A program made the translations under genes and the position numbers. This document shows positions 7,087 to 15,576 of a stretch of DNA of 64,000 nucleotides, piece by piece. Source of the stretch: Pantoea vagans. GTDB lineage: Bacteria > Pseudomonadota > Gammaproteobacteria > Enterobacterales > Enterobacteriaceae. Every line of letters begins with the position of its first letter. Within the stretch, counting starts at the first letter, position 1. The DNA lies in assembly GCF_004792415.1 (NCBI RefSeq), contig NZ_CP038854.1, positions 495,693 to 559,692 on the forward strand, read 5' to 3'. The notes under the pieces are model-generated. The model was not told the DNA's origin. It made no database searches and worked only from the letters and a program-made list of their open reading frames with translations.

Positions 7087-8274
7087 TTAAGAGAGTAAAT
7101 CAATAGCAAGGCGCGTCAGCGCCTGCGTCCCGGCGGCAATGCTGCGTTCGTCCGGCTGATAGTCGGAGTTATGCAGATGATCGTCACGACCCGGCGTAGC
7201 GGATCCAATATGAATCTGACAGCCCGGTACCCGTTCCGTAAACAGTGAAAAATCCTCAGCACCAAAGCTGGCGCTGGGCTGCGCGATGATGGCCTTCTCA
7301 AACTGATGCGACAGAATCTCTTCAAGTGAATCGATCAGGCGATCGTCGTTCATTAAGGGGGGAACGCCACGCTGGAAGTTAACTTCTACGCGGACGTTCT
7401 GCGCCAGCGCCACCCCTTCGCACATCCGTTTAAATGACGCTTCCATCGCAGCCCGCACGTCCGGCGATTTGGTGCGGATGGTGCCCTGAAACAGACAGCT
7501 GTCAGGAATGATGTTGTGGGTGGTGCCGCCCTGAATGTGCCCGATGGTCAACACGGCGGAGTGAGCAGGATCGCGTTCACGCGAGATGATGGTCTGGAGC
7601 TGGCTGATGAGATGCACGGTGGCGAGTATCGGGTCAGTGCCCATATGCGGACGGGCCGCATGGGTCGATACACCATGTACCGTCACGTCGAATTCGTCGC
7701 TGGAGGCGGTACTGGCGCCGCGCGTCAGGGCAACCTCACCCGCCGCCAGTTCAGGTTTGTTATGCAGGGTCACCGCCCAGTCAATGTCGTCGGCCACGCC
7801 GTCGGCGATCATCGCCTCAGCACCACTTTCTGGTGTCTCTTCCGCAGGCTGGAAGATCAGCCGGACGCGGCCTTTTAGCTGCTGACGATAGTGCGGCAGG
7901 ATTGTGGCCACACCCAGCATCGTTGCCGTGTGAATGTCGTGACCACAGGCGTGCATTTTGCCGGGATAGTGGCTGGCAAAGGGTAAACCCGTCTGTTCTT
8001 GTATGGGCAGCGCGTCCATATCAGCACGCAATAGCAGTGTCTTACCCGGCTCCGCGCCGTCGATATCCACCACGACACCGCTGCGGCCAACGCCGGTCCG
8101 GGGATTCAATCCCAGCGCCTGCAGATACTCTGTGACCAGACTGGCGGTACGCAGCGTATCAAAGCCTAATTCCGGATGCGCATGGATATCACGCCGAATC
8201 GCCACTAATTGCGGTTCAATCTCATTAACTCTGGCTTTTATTTCCCCGGCCAGTTGTTCTTTTTCCTGATTCAT
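7087..8274 (-). CDS. M20D amidohydrolase (hippurate hydrolase / N-acyl amino-acid hydrolase type)
   Basis: A 395-residue metallopeptidase-like amidohydrolase. Metal-ligand motifs are present: HACGHDIHTATMLG, the EE pair in PAEETPESGAEAM and a late FGAEDFSLF block. Such enzymes cleave N-acylated amino acids (hippurate, indoleacetyl-amino acids). No signal peptide, so cytoplasmic. ATG 8274 is chosen because the upstream extension to 8331 runs through a hairpin. It is the first gene of a five-gene operon with an amino-acid ABC importer, suggesting uptake then hydrolysis of a conjugated amino acid; in a plant-associated host an auxin conjugate is one possibility, not shown by sequence. Confidence 0.9.
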   Translation of the reverse strand: MNQEKEQLAGEIKARVNEIEPQLVAIRRDIHAHPELGFDTLRTASLVTEYLQALGLNPRTGVGRSGVVVDIDGAEPGKTLLLRADMDALPIQEQTGLPFASHYPGKMHACGHDIHTATMLGVATILPHYRQQLKGRVRLIFQPAEETPESGAEAMIADGVADDIDWAVTLHNKPELAAGEVALTRGASTASSDEFDVTVHGVSTHAARPHMGTDPILATVHLISQLQTIISRERDPAHSAVLTIGHIQGGTTHNIIPDSCLFQGTIRTKSPDVRAAMEASFKRMCEGVALAQNVRVEVNFQRGVPPLMNDDRLIDSLEEILSHQFEKAIIAQPSASFGAEDFSLFTERVPGCQIHIGSATPGRDDHLHNSDYQPDERSIAAGTQALTRLAIDLLS

Positions 8275-8293
8275 CGCAGCCCCGGCAATATGA

Positions 8294-8323
8294 GGCCGGC
8301 AGTCTGGTGCCGGCCCTCTTTTT
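8294..8323 (+). terminator. Orphan rho-independent terminator, plus-strand orientation
   Basis: Perfect 8-bp stem (GGCCGGCA at 8294-8301, complement at 8308-8315), 6-base loop and CTCTTTTT tail. It points rightward although no plus-strand gene ends here; it lies just upstream of the amidohydrolase start. May block antisense transcription or be left over from a lost gene. Confidence 0.65.
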
Positions 8324-8548
8324 AATCTCATCCTGACACTGGATGGTGGTGACCGTTTATTTATTCACAGCACGTGACAGAAAGCAACGCGTTATAACAC
8401 ACGAGGAATCATTAAAAATCAGTATCTTATGTTTATTTATTGGAAAGCCGTATGAGATAGCAGCGGATCAGCAATAATATTAATAATCCGCCGCCCCACA
8501 TTACTTTCCCTACTTTCTGCGCGGTGTTATTCAGCGTATATCCGGAGG

Positions 8549-9415
8549 TTAAATAAAGAAGTCTGCCAGTATTTCCGCTAGTTTCTCCGGTTGTTCATCA
8601 GGAATGAAATGACCGCAGTTGAGAATAGTTTCACTGTTTACCTGCTGCGCCACAGCGCGTAACGGCGTAGCCATATCGGGTATCGATCCCTGATCAGCAC
8701 TCACCGCCAGCAGCGGCATTGCCAGCTTACCGTTTAACGCACGCTGACGGTTCTGTTCTGCCGACTGCGAGAAGGCGCGGTAAAAAGCCAGTCCCGCGCG
8801 TAACGCGCCGGGCTGCTGAAAAATGCGCAGATATTCACGACGGGCCGTCGCATCAATGCGACGAGGATTCGCTGCTTTGCGGTTAAAAAACCAGTCAAGG
8901 TAGATCGCCTCCCTGCCGGTGATCAGGGCTTCCGGCAGATCATCCACACAGTGAAAGCCGAAATGCCAGGTTTTCCAGGCGCTATCACCGACCATCGGCA
9001 GCAGGTCAGGCAGAGTCACGCCGGGAATACCGCCATCCAGCAGCGCGAGACGGCTGACCTTATCGGGATGGGCTGCCGCCAGTGACCAGGCAATCCATGC
9101 TCCGACATCATGTCCGGCCAGATGAAAGCGTTCGATTCCCAGCTTATTGAGCAACGTCACAATGCATGTCGCTACACTGTCGGTGTCATAGCCACTGACC
9201 GGGAAATCTGAATCACCCTGCCCCGGCAGGTCGGGTGCAATGACATGAAATCGACTGGCCAGCCGGGGAATCACCTCCCGCCAGGCGTAGCTGCTCTGCG
9301 GAAAACCGGCGAGCAACACCACTGTTTCGGCTTGTTCGCCGCCAGCGCTAAGGTAGTGCAGGCGCTGTGTGCCCACGTTGATAAAATGATGCTGATAAGC
9401 GGGTTGAGAATACAC
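8549..9415 (-). CDS. Alpha/beta hydrolase (epoxide hydrolase / haloalkane dehalogenase-like)
   Basis: A 288-residue hydrolase. The nucleophile elbow is LAGHDVGAW with aspartate as nucleophile, as in epoxide hydrolases and dehalogenases; LLAGFPQSSYAWREV forms the oxyanion region (HGFP-like) and a C-terminal NCGHFIPDEQPE supplies the catalytic histidine. GTG 9415 is chosen because GGAGG is four bases upstream; an earlier GTG at 9445 abuts its ribosome site. An operator lies 16-37 bases upstream, matching the one before the divergent tetR gene, so expression is probably derepressed by a xenobiotic or plant compound. Confidence 0.85.
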   Translation of the reverse strand: MYSQPAYQHHFINVGTQRLHYLSAGGEQAETVVLLAGFPQSSYAWREVIPRLASRFHVIAPDLPGQGDSDFPVSGYDTDSVATCIVTLLNKLGIERFHLAGHDVGAWIAWSLAAAHPDKVSRLALLDGGIPGVTLPDLLPMVGDSAWKTWHFGFHCVDDLPEALITGREAIYLDWFFNRKAANPRRIDATARREYLRIFQQPGALRAGLAFYRAFSQSAEQNRQRALNGKLAMPLLAVSADQGSIPDMATPLRAVAQQVNSETILNCGHFIPDEQPEKLAEILADFFI

Positions 9416-9430
9416 AAAGCCTCCGGATAG

Positions 9431-9452
9431 TAAGGAAACGATCACTTCCTTA
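9431..9452. promoter_or_regulatory. Operator copy 1 of the adjacent TetR repressor
   Basis: A 22-bp palindrome TAAGGAA-N8-TTCCTTA with central GATC lies just upstream of the hydrolase start. A near-identical sequence sits at the start of the tetR gene (10081-10102). Confidence 0.8.
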
Positions 9453-9466
9453 ATGGATAAAAAAAT

Positions 9467-10069
9467 TCAGTCGAGTAACTTCAGTGCCAGAGGGATGATG
9501 CTGCTATCGGGTCGGGTAGCGGCAACTTTACCGGCGACGCGCATCCCCAGCACGATACAGAGCATCAGCGAAGCGGTGGCTTCACAGTCCAGTGCAGGAT
9601 TAACCGAACCATCCTGCTGACCCAGCCTGATCATCTGCTGTAAGTTCTGCTGATTGCGCATCAGCGCCGCGCTGACCGCGCCGGCCAGCTCCTCATCCAG
9701 CGTCTGCAACTCCACGGCACTTACCGCGACCAGACAGCCGCGCTCGCCTTCCACATCGCGCACTGAATCCACGTAAAAATTCAGCAGCGCCGCCAGTTGC
9801 TCACGGCCGTTTTCACATGGCGCCAGCCGCGCAGCTAAGCTGCCATTACGCTGAGAGAGATAGCGGGCAAAGACCGTAGCAAACAGCGTTTGTTTGTCGG
9901 TGAAGGCTTTGTAAAGGCTGCCGGTGGTAAGCTGCATAGCCCGGCCCAAATCGCCGATTGAGGTGGCGTGATAGCCTTTTTGCCGGAAAACCAGCATTGC
10001 ACTGTCGAGTGCCGCATCGGTATCAAATGCCCGTGGTCGTCCCCGATCTTTATTACGGTTATCGTGCAT
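9467..10069 (-). CDS. TetR/AcrR family transcriptional regulator
   Basis: A 200-residue regulator with TetR DNA-binding helices at about residues 12-60 (AMLVFRQKGYHATSIGDL, GSLYKAFTDKQTLF) preceded by the common RGRPRAFD lead. Either ATG 10069 or ATG 10081 could be the start; neither has a clear ribosome site. It stands upstream of the alpha/beta hydrolase gene on the same strand, and both are preceded by copies of the same 22-bp palindrome, so it very likely represses itself and the hydrolase. Confidence 0.9.
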   Translation of the reverse strand: MHDNRNKDRGRPRAFDTDAALDSAMLVFRQKGYHATSIGDLGRAMQLTTGSLYKAFTDKQTLFATVFARYLSQRNGSLAARLAPCENGREQLAALLNFYVDSVRDVEGERGCLVAVSAVELQTLDEELAGAVSAALMRNQQNLQQMIRLGQQDGSVNPALDCEATASLMLCIVLGMRVAGKVAATRPDSSIIPLALKLLD

Positions 10070-10080
10070 TGATAGCACCA

Positions 10081-10102
10081 TTAGGAAATGATTGTTCCCT
10101 TA
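10081..10102. promoter_or_regulatory. Operator copy 2, upstream of tetR
   Basis: Imperfect 22-bp palindrome (TTAGGAA-N8-TCCCTTA) aligned base-for-base with the copy at 9431-9452, placed at the tetR translation start where bound repressor would block transcription. Confidence 0.75.
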
Positions 10103-10190
10103 AAGATAGACTGATTTGTTACTTAGTTAAAGAAGCGGTTGTACTTTATCCGACATCTTTCATCAGGCTTCAGCAATTGCGCAGTGCAAA

Positions 10191-10220
10191 CCAATTGGTT
10201 ATGATTAAATGACCAATTGG
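10191..10220. promoter_or_regulatory. Paired operators CCAATTGG of the toxin-antitoxin operon
   Basis: Two identical palindromes CCAATTGG occur at 10191-10198 and 10213-10220, 22 bases apart (two helical turns), the second overlapping the antitoxin ribosome site. This is the expected layout for binding by the Xre antitoxin dimers. Confidence 0.75.
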
Positions 10221-10229
10221 AGGTGACGA

Positions 10230-10673
10230 ATGAAAACATTCAGCTTTTCTGCAGCTAAGACCAGACCGCCACGTTTATGGCAGGCTGCGGGCCTGCACAG
10301 TACGGATGGTGTCGCTCTGCTGGGCCAGATCAACGATGGCCTTGATGGCAACGTGGCTCACCTCATCATCGACTGGGCGAAGATTACCCAAAACGACCTG
10401 CGCAGAATGTCCGGTATTCCCTCCACGACATTCAGCCGTGGCGTGAAAGCAAAATTCAGCGCTGAACAAAGCGAACGACTGGTGCGAATTATCCGCGTTA
10501 TTGATCGGGCGGTTGAATTGTTCGAAGGCGATAAGGATGAAGCGCAAAAATGGCTGAATGAGCCTAACCGGGCGTTGAGCTGGAAAATGCCAGCAGAACT
10601 TATGGCATCGGAAACTGGCGCTTATGAGGTCCTGAAGCTCATCACGCGTCTGGAGCATGGAGTTTATTCTTGA
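10230..10673 (+). CDS. Xre/MbcA/ParS family antitoxin
   Basis: A 147-residue antitoxin. The N-terminal half has a helix-turn-helix-like segment (DLRRMSGIPSTTFSRGVKAKF) and the C-terminal half the MbcA/ParS/Xre toxin-binding region (AVELFEGDKDEAQKWLNEPNRAL). GGAGGTG precedes ATG 10230. It overlaps the RES toxin gene by four bases. It should neutralise the toxin and repress the operon through the two upstream palindromes. Confidence 0.9.
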   Translation: MKTFSFSAAKTRPPRLWQAAGLHSTDGVALLGQINDGLDGNVAHLIIDWAKITQNDLRRMSGIPSTTFSRGVKAKFSAEQSERLVRIIRVIDRAVELFEGDKDEAQKWLNEPNRALSWKMPAELMASETGAYEVLKLITRLEHGVYS

Positions 10674-11140
10674 TCCTCTACAGGCTGACTAAGACAAAGT
10701 ATCTTTCGACCGCCTGGACGGGATTCAGCGCAAAAGAGGCGGGCGGTCGCTGGAACAGCATCGGCATCTCAATGGTTTATGTCTCAGAAACCGCCTCACT
10801 GACGTTGCTGGAAACACTGGTCCATCTGCACTCCGCACACATCCTCGACGCTTTCACGCTACTGCGCATCGATGTTCCCGATGCGCTGATACAAACCGTC
10901 GATATAAGTGAATTGCCTGCAAACTGGGCCGATGAAGACGCGCCGGCGGAACTGGCTGACTATGGCGACGCCTGGTGCTCTGCCTGCGATGCGGTTGCGT
11001 TGCGTGTACCCAGTGCCCTCTCGCCCATAGAACACAACTATCTGTTAAATCCTGAACACCCGGAGTTTTCCCGGATCGTTCAACAGGCTGAGGCCATTCC
11101 GTTCCGGTTTGACCGTCGGCTGAAACCGGACCGTAAATAG
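10670..11140 (+). CDS. RES-domain toxin
   Basis: A 156-residue RES-domain protein. Family motifs visible: LTKTKYLSTAWTG with early Arg/Tyr, GGRWNSIGISMVYVSE, SLTLLETLVHL and a late ALSPIEHNYLLNPEHPEF. RES toxins degrade NAD+ and stop growth. The likely start is TTG 10670 overlapping the antitoxin stop (TTGA); a rare start codon with translational coupling would keep toxin below antitoxin. The pair would act in plasmid maintenance or phage defence. Confidence 0.9.
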   Translation: MILYRLTKTKYLSTAWTGFSAKEAGGRWNSIGISMVYVSETASLTLLETLVHLHSAHILDAFTLLRIDVPDALIQTVDISELPANWADEDAPAELADYGDAWCSACDAVALRVPSALSPIEHNYLLNPEHPEFSRIVQQAEAIPFRFDRRLKPDRK

Positions 11141-11313
11141 ACTAACCGGATAGCGACAGACCACGCATTTAGCTTTGAACAGTGATTCAGAGCCTATGAT
11201 AATCGGATCTGAAGCGTCTCTTATAACTCTTCCCCCTACTCTGACATGACGCAAAGCACTGACAGGTAAGCCTCATCTATACTGCAGCTTATCTTTGCTG
11301 AAGGAGCCCGAAC

Positions 11314-12345
11314 ATGGGACTGAGCTGGTTTACTCTCTGGCAACCGCTGGCACGCGTGCTGTTTATCCTCTCCTCTCTGACCATTATTCTCACCGGCCTT
11401 TATCTGGCGGCACCGCTGATTAATCAGGTCCTGCTGGCGGCGTTACTGGCTATCATGCTTGACCCTCTGATTACCCGGCTGGATAAAAAACGCATCCCAC
11501 GCATTATCTCATCCCTGCTGGTGATTACGCTGATGCTGATGGTCATGGTGGTCATCACGCTCAAGTTAACGGCACTGACGCCCGATTTAATGCAGCTCAG
11601 CCGCCAGGCCCCCATGCTGCTGGCGGCACGGCTGGAACAGCTGACGCTGGCTTTTGCCCGGCTTGATATCGGTATGACGCCCGACCAGATGCTCACTTTT
11701 GTGGATGCGGGTGCGATAGTGCGCATCGTTACCGCGTTTCTGACGCAAATTCCCGGCGTCATCTCCTGGTGGATTATGGTGTTCCTGATGCTGCTGTTTA
11801 TGCTCTATGAGATGCCGCTGCTGAAAGCGGCGCTTCAGCAGCGGGTCAGCGGAAAAAATCAGGCCTTTTATCTGGCGCTGCAGGAGGGAATTGAGAGCGT
11901 GATTGTTTATGCCAGGGTAAAAACACTGACCAGTATTCTTGGCGGGATCATCGTGGGTTTAGGTGCGCACCTGATCGGGCTGAAGTTTGCCTTTTTCTGG
12001 GGCGTGCTGATGTTCATCTTTAACTACGTGCCGGTGCTGGGCTCTTTCCTGGCCGCGATTCCGCCGGTGATCCAGAGCTACATCATGTTTGATTTACAGG
12101 TTGCGCTGGCGGTCTCAGGCTTCTTTATGGTGCTGAACCTCTGCCTGAGTTCGGTGATTGAACCGTTGCTGATTGGTAAACGACTCAATCTGGCGCTCAC
12201 CACACAGTTGCTGGCATTTCTCTTCTGGCAGGCGTTACTGGGGATTACGGGCGGGATACTGGCCATTCCTCTGACCTATCTGATTAAGAAGGTCCTGCTG
12301 GCGAGCTATCCGCAGCAGGACCCGGAGTCAGAGTTAACTCAGTGA
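11314..12345 (+). CDS. AI-2E/PerM family membrane transporter
   Basis: A 343-residue polytopic protein of the AI-2E (PerM/TqsA) family with about eight membrane segments, including two N-terminal helices (VLFILSSLTIILTGLYL) and the C-terminal pattern PVLGSFLAAIPPVI and NLCLSSVIEPLLIGKRLNL. Members export autoinducer-2 or act as Na+/H+ antiporters; the substrate here is unknown. GAAGGAG lies before ATG 11314. Its last 12 bases overlap the convergent P-type ATPase gene. Confidence 0.88.
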   Translation: MGLSWFTLWQPLARVLFILSSLTIILTGLYLAAPLINQVLLAALLAIMLDPLITRLDKKRIPRIISSLLVITLMLMVMVVITLKLTALTPDLMQLSRQAPMLLAARLEQLTLAFARLDIGMTPDQMLTFVDAGAIVRIVTAFLTQIPGVISWWIMVFLMLLFMLYEMPLLKAALQQRVSGKNQAFYLALQEGIESVIVYARVKTLTSILGGIIVGLGAHLIGLKFAFFWGVLMFIFNYVPVLGSFLAAIPPVIQSYIMFDLQVALAVSGFFMVLNLCLSSVIEPLLIGKRLNLALTTQLLAFLFWQALLGITGGILAIPLTYLIKKVLLASYPQQDPESELTQ

Positions 12346-15063
12346 CGGCGTCTTCACCCGCCATGCGCGGGTGAGGCGTTTCTCAATCTCTACCACGATG
12401 AAGATTGCGATACTGACAAACAGCGAAATCAGCCAGTAGTTAATCGGCAGCGGCCGGGTTCCGAACAGCGTGTTCATCAGCGGCACGTAGATAATGATCG
12501 CCTGAAGAACAATCAGTACCAGCGTCACCAGCCAGATACCACGGTTTTTCAGCAGGCCACGGTCCAGGGAGAAACCATCTGTGTTGCGGCAGTTAAGCAT
12601 GTAGACCCACTGCGCCGTAACCAGCATCTGCAGCAGCACGGTGCGGATAAATTCAGGACTGTAGCCACGCGGTTGCAGCCAGGCTTCCAGCACAAAGGCA
12701 CTGATTGAAATCAGCAGGCTGACAAACACCACACGCCAGATGGCGTAAGCGTCCATTACGTGTGCTTTGACATTACGGGGTGGCCGGCGCATCGCATTGG
12801 GTTCAGCTGGCTCAAATGCCAGACCAAACGACAGCGTGGCGGAGGTCGCCATGTTCATCCACAGGATCTGAACCGGCGTTAACGGCAGCAGATTACCCAT
12901 CAGAATCGCGATAATAATCAGCAGTCCCTGCGCCATACAGGTTGGCATAACGAACAGAATGGTTTTTTTCAGGTTGTCATAAACCCGACGGCCTTCTTTG
13001 ATTGCCGCCGCAATGGTAGCGAAGTTGTCGTCGGCCAGAATCATATCGGCCGCTTCTTTTGTCACCTCCGTGCCTTTAATCCCCATCGCGATGCCGACGT
13101 TCGCCTGCTTCAGCGCCGGTGCGTCATTGACGCCGTCGCCGGTCATACCCACGATCTCGCCGCTCGCTTCCAGTGCTTTCACCAGACGCAGTTTATGTTC
13201 CGGGCTGGTGCGGGCAAAAATATCATAGGTTTTTGCCGCCTCGGCAAGTTCAGCGTCACTCATATGTTCAAGCTGGTAGCCCGTGATGGCCGTCTGGCTG
13301 TTGCCTATTCCCAGCATCTGACCAATCGCCATTGCCGTTTCCTGATGGTCGCCGGTGATCATTTTGACGCGGATGCCCGCTTTCTGGCATTCATCAATGG
13401 CAGTTATGGCTTCAGGACGCGGCGGATCCATCATGCAGGCAAGCCCCAGCAGCACCATGTCACTTTTCAGATCGGCATGATCCAGCGAGGTAATGGGTGC
13501 GGAGGTTTTTTTCCAGGCCGCAGCAACGGTGCGTAATCCTTCACTGGCATAGGTGGTAATAGCCGCATCCCAGTAAGCACGGTCAATCGGCTCTGCACCC
13601 TCCGGCGTTTGCTGCTGCTGACACAGCGTCAGCAGCACATCCGGTGCGCCGGTCAGCAGAATATAAGATTCACCGTTAGCCACACAGCTGACCGACATAT
13701 ATTTATAGAGGGAATCGAACGGCAGCTTGCTCACCACGTCAACCGGCTGAGGCGTCGTCAGACCTTTGGCTGCCAGCACTTTCAGTGCACCTTCAGTCGG
13801 GCCGCCAACAATCGTCCAGAGCCCCTGGCTTTCCTGACGCAGCTGACTTTCATTACAGGTGTCTACCGCATGGAGGAACTGCTGGAACAACGGATCCTGT
13901 GCCGCCGAAGCACCCGCGTTGCCGCCCTGCTCAGCCACAATTTCGCCTTTGGGTTCGTAACTGTTGCCGCTGACGCGCCAGCGGCTTTTTGCCAGCACCA
14001 CCGCTTTCACCGTCATCTCATTCATAGTGAGCGTGCCGGTTTTATCAGAACAGATAACGGACATGGCGCCCAGGGTTTCGACCGTCGGCAGTTTGCGGAT
14101 AATCGCATTGGTGCGCGCCATCGACTGCACACCCAGCGACAGAATAATGGAGATAATGGCGGGCAGACCTTCCGGCACGGTGGCGACGGCCAGGCTGATG
14201 ACGGACAGCAGCAGTTCGCCCAGCGGAATGTCACGCAGCATGAAACCGAAGATAAACAGCACCACCATCATCGCCAGGATGATAAGGAAAATCGCTTTAC
14301 CCAGTTTGTCGATCTGCACCAGCAGCGGGGTTTTAGCCTCTTTTATGCCGCTGATCATTTCGTTGATATGGCCCAGTTCCGTATCACCCCCGCTGGCGAT
14401 AACCACACCTGAGGCGGTGCCGGAGCTGACTGTGGTGCCGGAAAATGCCAGATTCAGACGGTCCCCCAGCGACTTTTCACCGCTCAGCGTGTCAATGTTC
14501 TTAGACACCACCGTCGATTCGCCGGTGAGAATCGCCTCTTCCACCCGCAGATTGTTGACCTCAAACAGTCTGAGGTCAGCCGGAATTTTGTCGCCGGGAC
14601 GTAACATCACCACGTCGCCGACCACAATATCGCGTGTTGCAACGGTGACCTGTTTGCCATCCCGCACCAGCATCGCTTCACTGGCAAGCATGTTCTGAAT
14701 GCTCTTCAGCGATTTCTCGGCATTGCTCTCCTGAATAAAGCCGATCAGGGCATTGATAACGGCTACGCCGATAATGACAAAGGTATCCACCCAGTGGCCC
14801 ATGAGCGCGGTGATCACCGCTGCGGCCAGCAGAATATAAATCAGCACATCTTTAAAATGGGCGATAAATTTGAGCAGCGCTGATTTATCCGCTTTTTGCG
14901 GCAGCGCGTTTGGCCCCTGTTTCTGCAGACGTTCCTGTGCGTCAGCAGTCGATAATCCTGCCGGAGAGCTTTGCAGGTCAGAAAATATCTCGGCTACACT
15001 ACGCTGATACCAGGGGCGCTCAGATAAAGCTAACGCTTTATCCTGCTTATCATTATTTAGCAT
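12334..15063 (-). CDS. P-type cation-transporting ATPase (type II, Ca2+-ATPase-like)
   Basis: A 909-residue ion pump. In order: N-terminal cation ATPase domain, LTGEST actuator motif, membrane motif PEGLPA (type IIA rather than the PEMLP of MgtA), phosphorylation site CSDKTGTLT, nucleotide-binding domain, hinge GMTGDGVNDAPALK and a C-terminal membrane bundle. Likely substrate Ca2+ or another cation; not provable. ATG 15063 has GAGG seven bases upstream; the extension to 15081 is not favoured. It is divergent from a 36-residue membrane peptide gene carrying a PhoP-like box. Confidence 0.9.
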   Translation of the reverse strand: MLNNDKQDKALALSERPWYQRSVAEIFSDLQSSPAGLSTADAQERLQKQGPNALPQKADKSALLKFIAHFKDVLIYILLAAAVITALMGHWVDTFVIIGVAVINALIGFIQESNAEKSLKSIQNMLASEAMLVRDGKQVTVATRDIVVGDVVMLRPGDKIPADLRLFEVNNLRVEEAILTGESTVVSKNIDTLSGEKSLGDRLNLAFSGTTVSSGTASGVVIASGGDTELGHINEMISGIKEAKTPLLVQIDKLGKAIFLIILAMMVVLFIFGFMLRDIPLGELLLSVISLAVATVPEGLPAIISIILSLGVQSMARTNAIIRKLPTVETLGAMSVICSDKTGTLTMNEMTVKAVVLAKSRWRVSGNSYEPKGEIVAEQGGNAGASAAQDPLFQQFLHAVDTCNESQLRQESQGLWTIVGGPTEGALKVLAAKGLTTPQPVDVVSKLPFDSLYKYMSVSCVANGESYILLTGAPDVLLTLCQQQQTPEGAEPIDRAYWDAAITTYASEGLRTVAAAWKKTSAPITSLDHADLKSDMVLLGLACMMDPPRPEAITAIDECQKAGIRVKMITGDHQETAMAIGQMLGIGNSQTAITGYQLEHMSDAELAEAAKTYDIFARTSPEHKLRLVKALEASGEIVGMTGDGVNDAPALKQANVGIAMGIKGTEVTKEAADMILADDNFATIAAAIKEGRRVYDNLKKTILFVMPTCMAQGLLIIIAILMGNLLPLTPVQILWMNMATSATLSFGLAFEPAEPNAMRRPPRNVKAHVMDAYAIWRVVFVSLLISISAFVLEAWLQPRGYSPEFIRTVLLQMLVTAQWVYMLNCRNTDGFSLDRGLLKNRGIWLVTLVLIVLQAIIIYVPLMNTLFGTRPLPINYWLISLFVSIAIFIVVEIEKRLTRAWRVKTPSLS

Positions 15064-15242
15064 ATATAAACCTCGTGCCATTTAGCGATGAATTAAAGGC
15101 GCAATTAAAAGACATGCATTTTGCGGGAAGCCGCTCCCGCCGGTAATGACCGATATCATATTTAGGTAAGAAACGTCTGATGAATAACATAAAATGGCTA
15201 AATTAAATCTAACCTATATTATGAGAATAACAACGTTGTTTT

Positions 15243-15259
15243 TGTTTAGCTAAGGTTTA
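15243..15259 (+). promoter_or_regulatory. PhoP-box-like direct repeat
   Basis: TGTTTA-N5-GGTTTA matches the known PhoP consensus (T/G)GTTTA-N5-(T/G)GTTTA exactly, 57 bases before the start of the small membrane protein gene. A well-placed -10 hexamer is not obvious. Confidence 0.5.
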
Positions 15260-15315
15260 AGTATGCTGATGCAGTGTGCTTCGGCTTGTACTCTGGCTCG
15301 CAAAAGGAAACTCTG

Positions 15316-15426
15316 ATGAAAAAACAGAGCATTATCATGCTTTGCGGTTTCGTTATTCTCGCGGTCACCGCAACCACATTAGTCGGCTTACTGACCTGGC
15401 TGGTGGTCTCTCATATGGCGGCGTAA
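15316..15426 (+). CDS. Small single-span membrane protein (36 residues)
   Basis: Starts MKKQSIIML and is nearly all one hydrophobic helix (about residues 5-32), ending HMAA. AAAGGAAA lies seven bases before ATG 15316. I do not recognise the family. It sits between a divergent P-type ATPase and an RND efflux pair, downstream of a PhoP-like box; size and context recall PhoP-controlled helper peptides of Mg2+ pumps (MgtS, MgtR), but no sequence homology is claimed. Confidence 0.6.
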   Translation: MKKQSIIMLCGFVILAVTATTLVGLLTWLVVSHMAA

Positions 15427-15576
15427 CCCGATCCAGGCGAAGCGGCCCTGCCGTCTCGTTAAAATAAGATTACGAATATTAAAAATATTTTTATCCCGGT
15501 GGCGATAAGCACCAGGCTAATGACGCCTTAACGCTTATTAAACCGCAGTGAAATAGCTGATGTTAAGGCGAATAAA

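Noticed and set aside
13609..14698. Long plus-strand frames of 244-267 codons opposite the P-type ATPase gene
   Set aside because: They are antisense to a fully conserved ATPase with all motifs in place and have no recognisable protein features.
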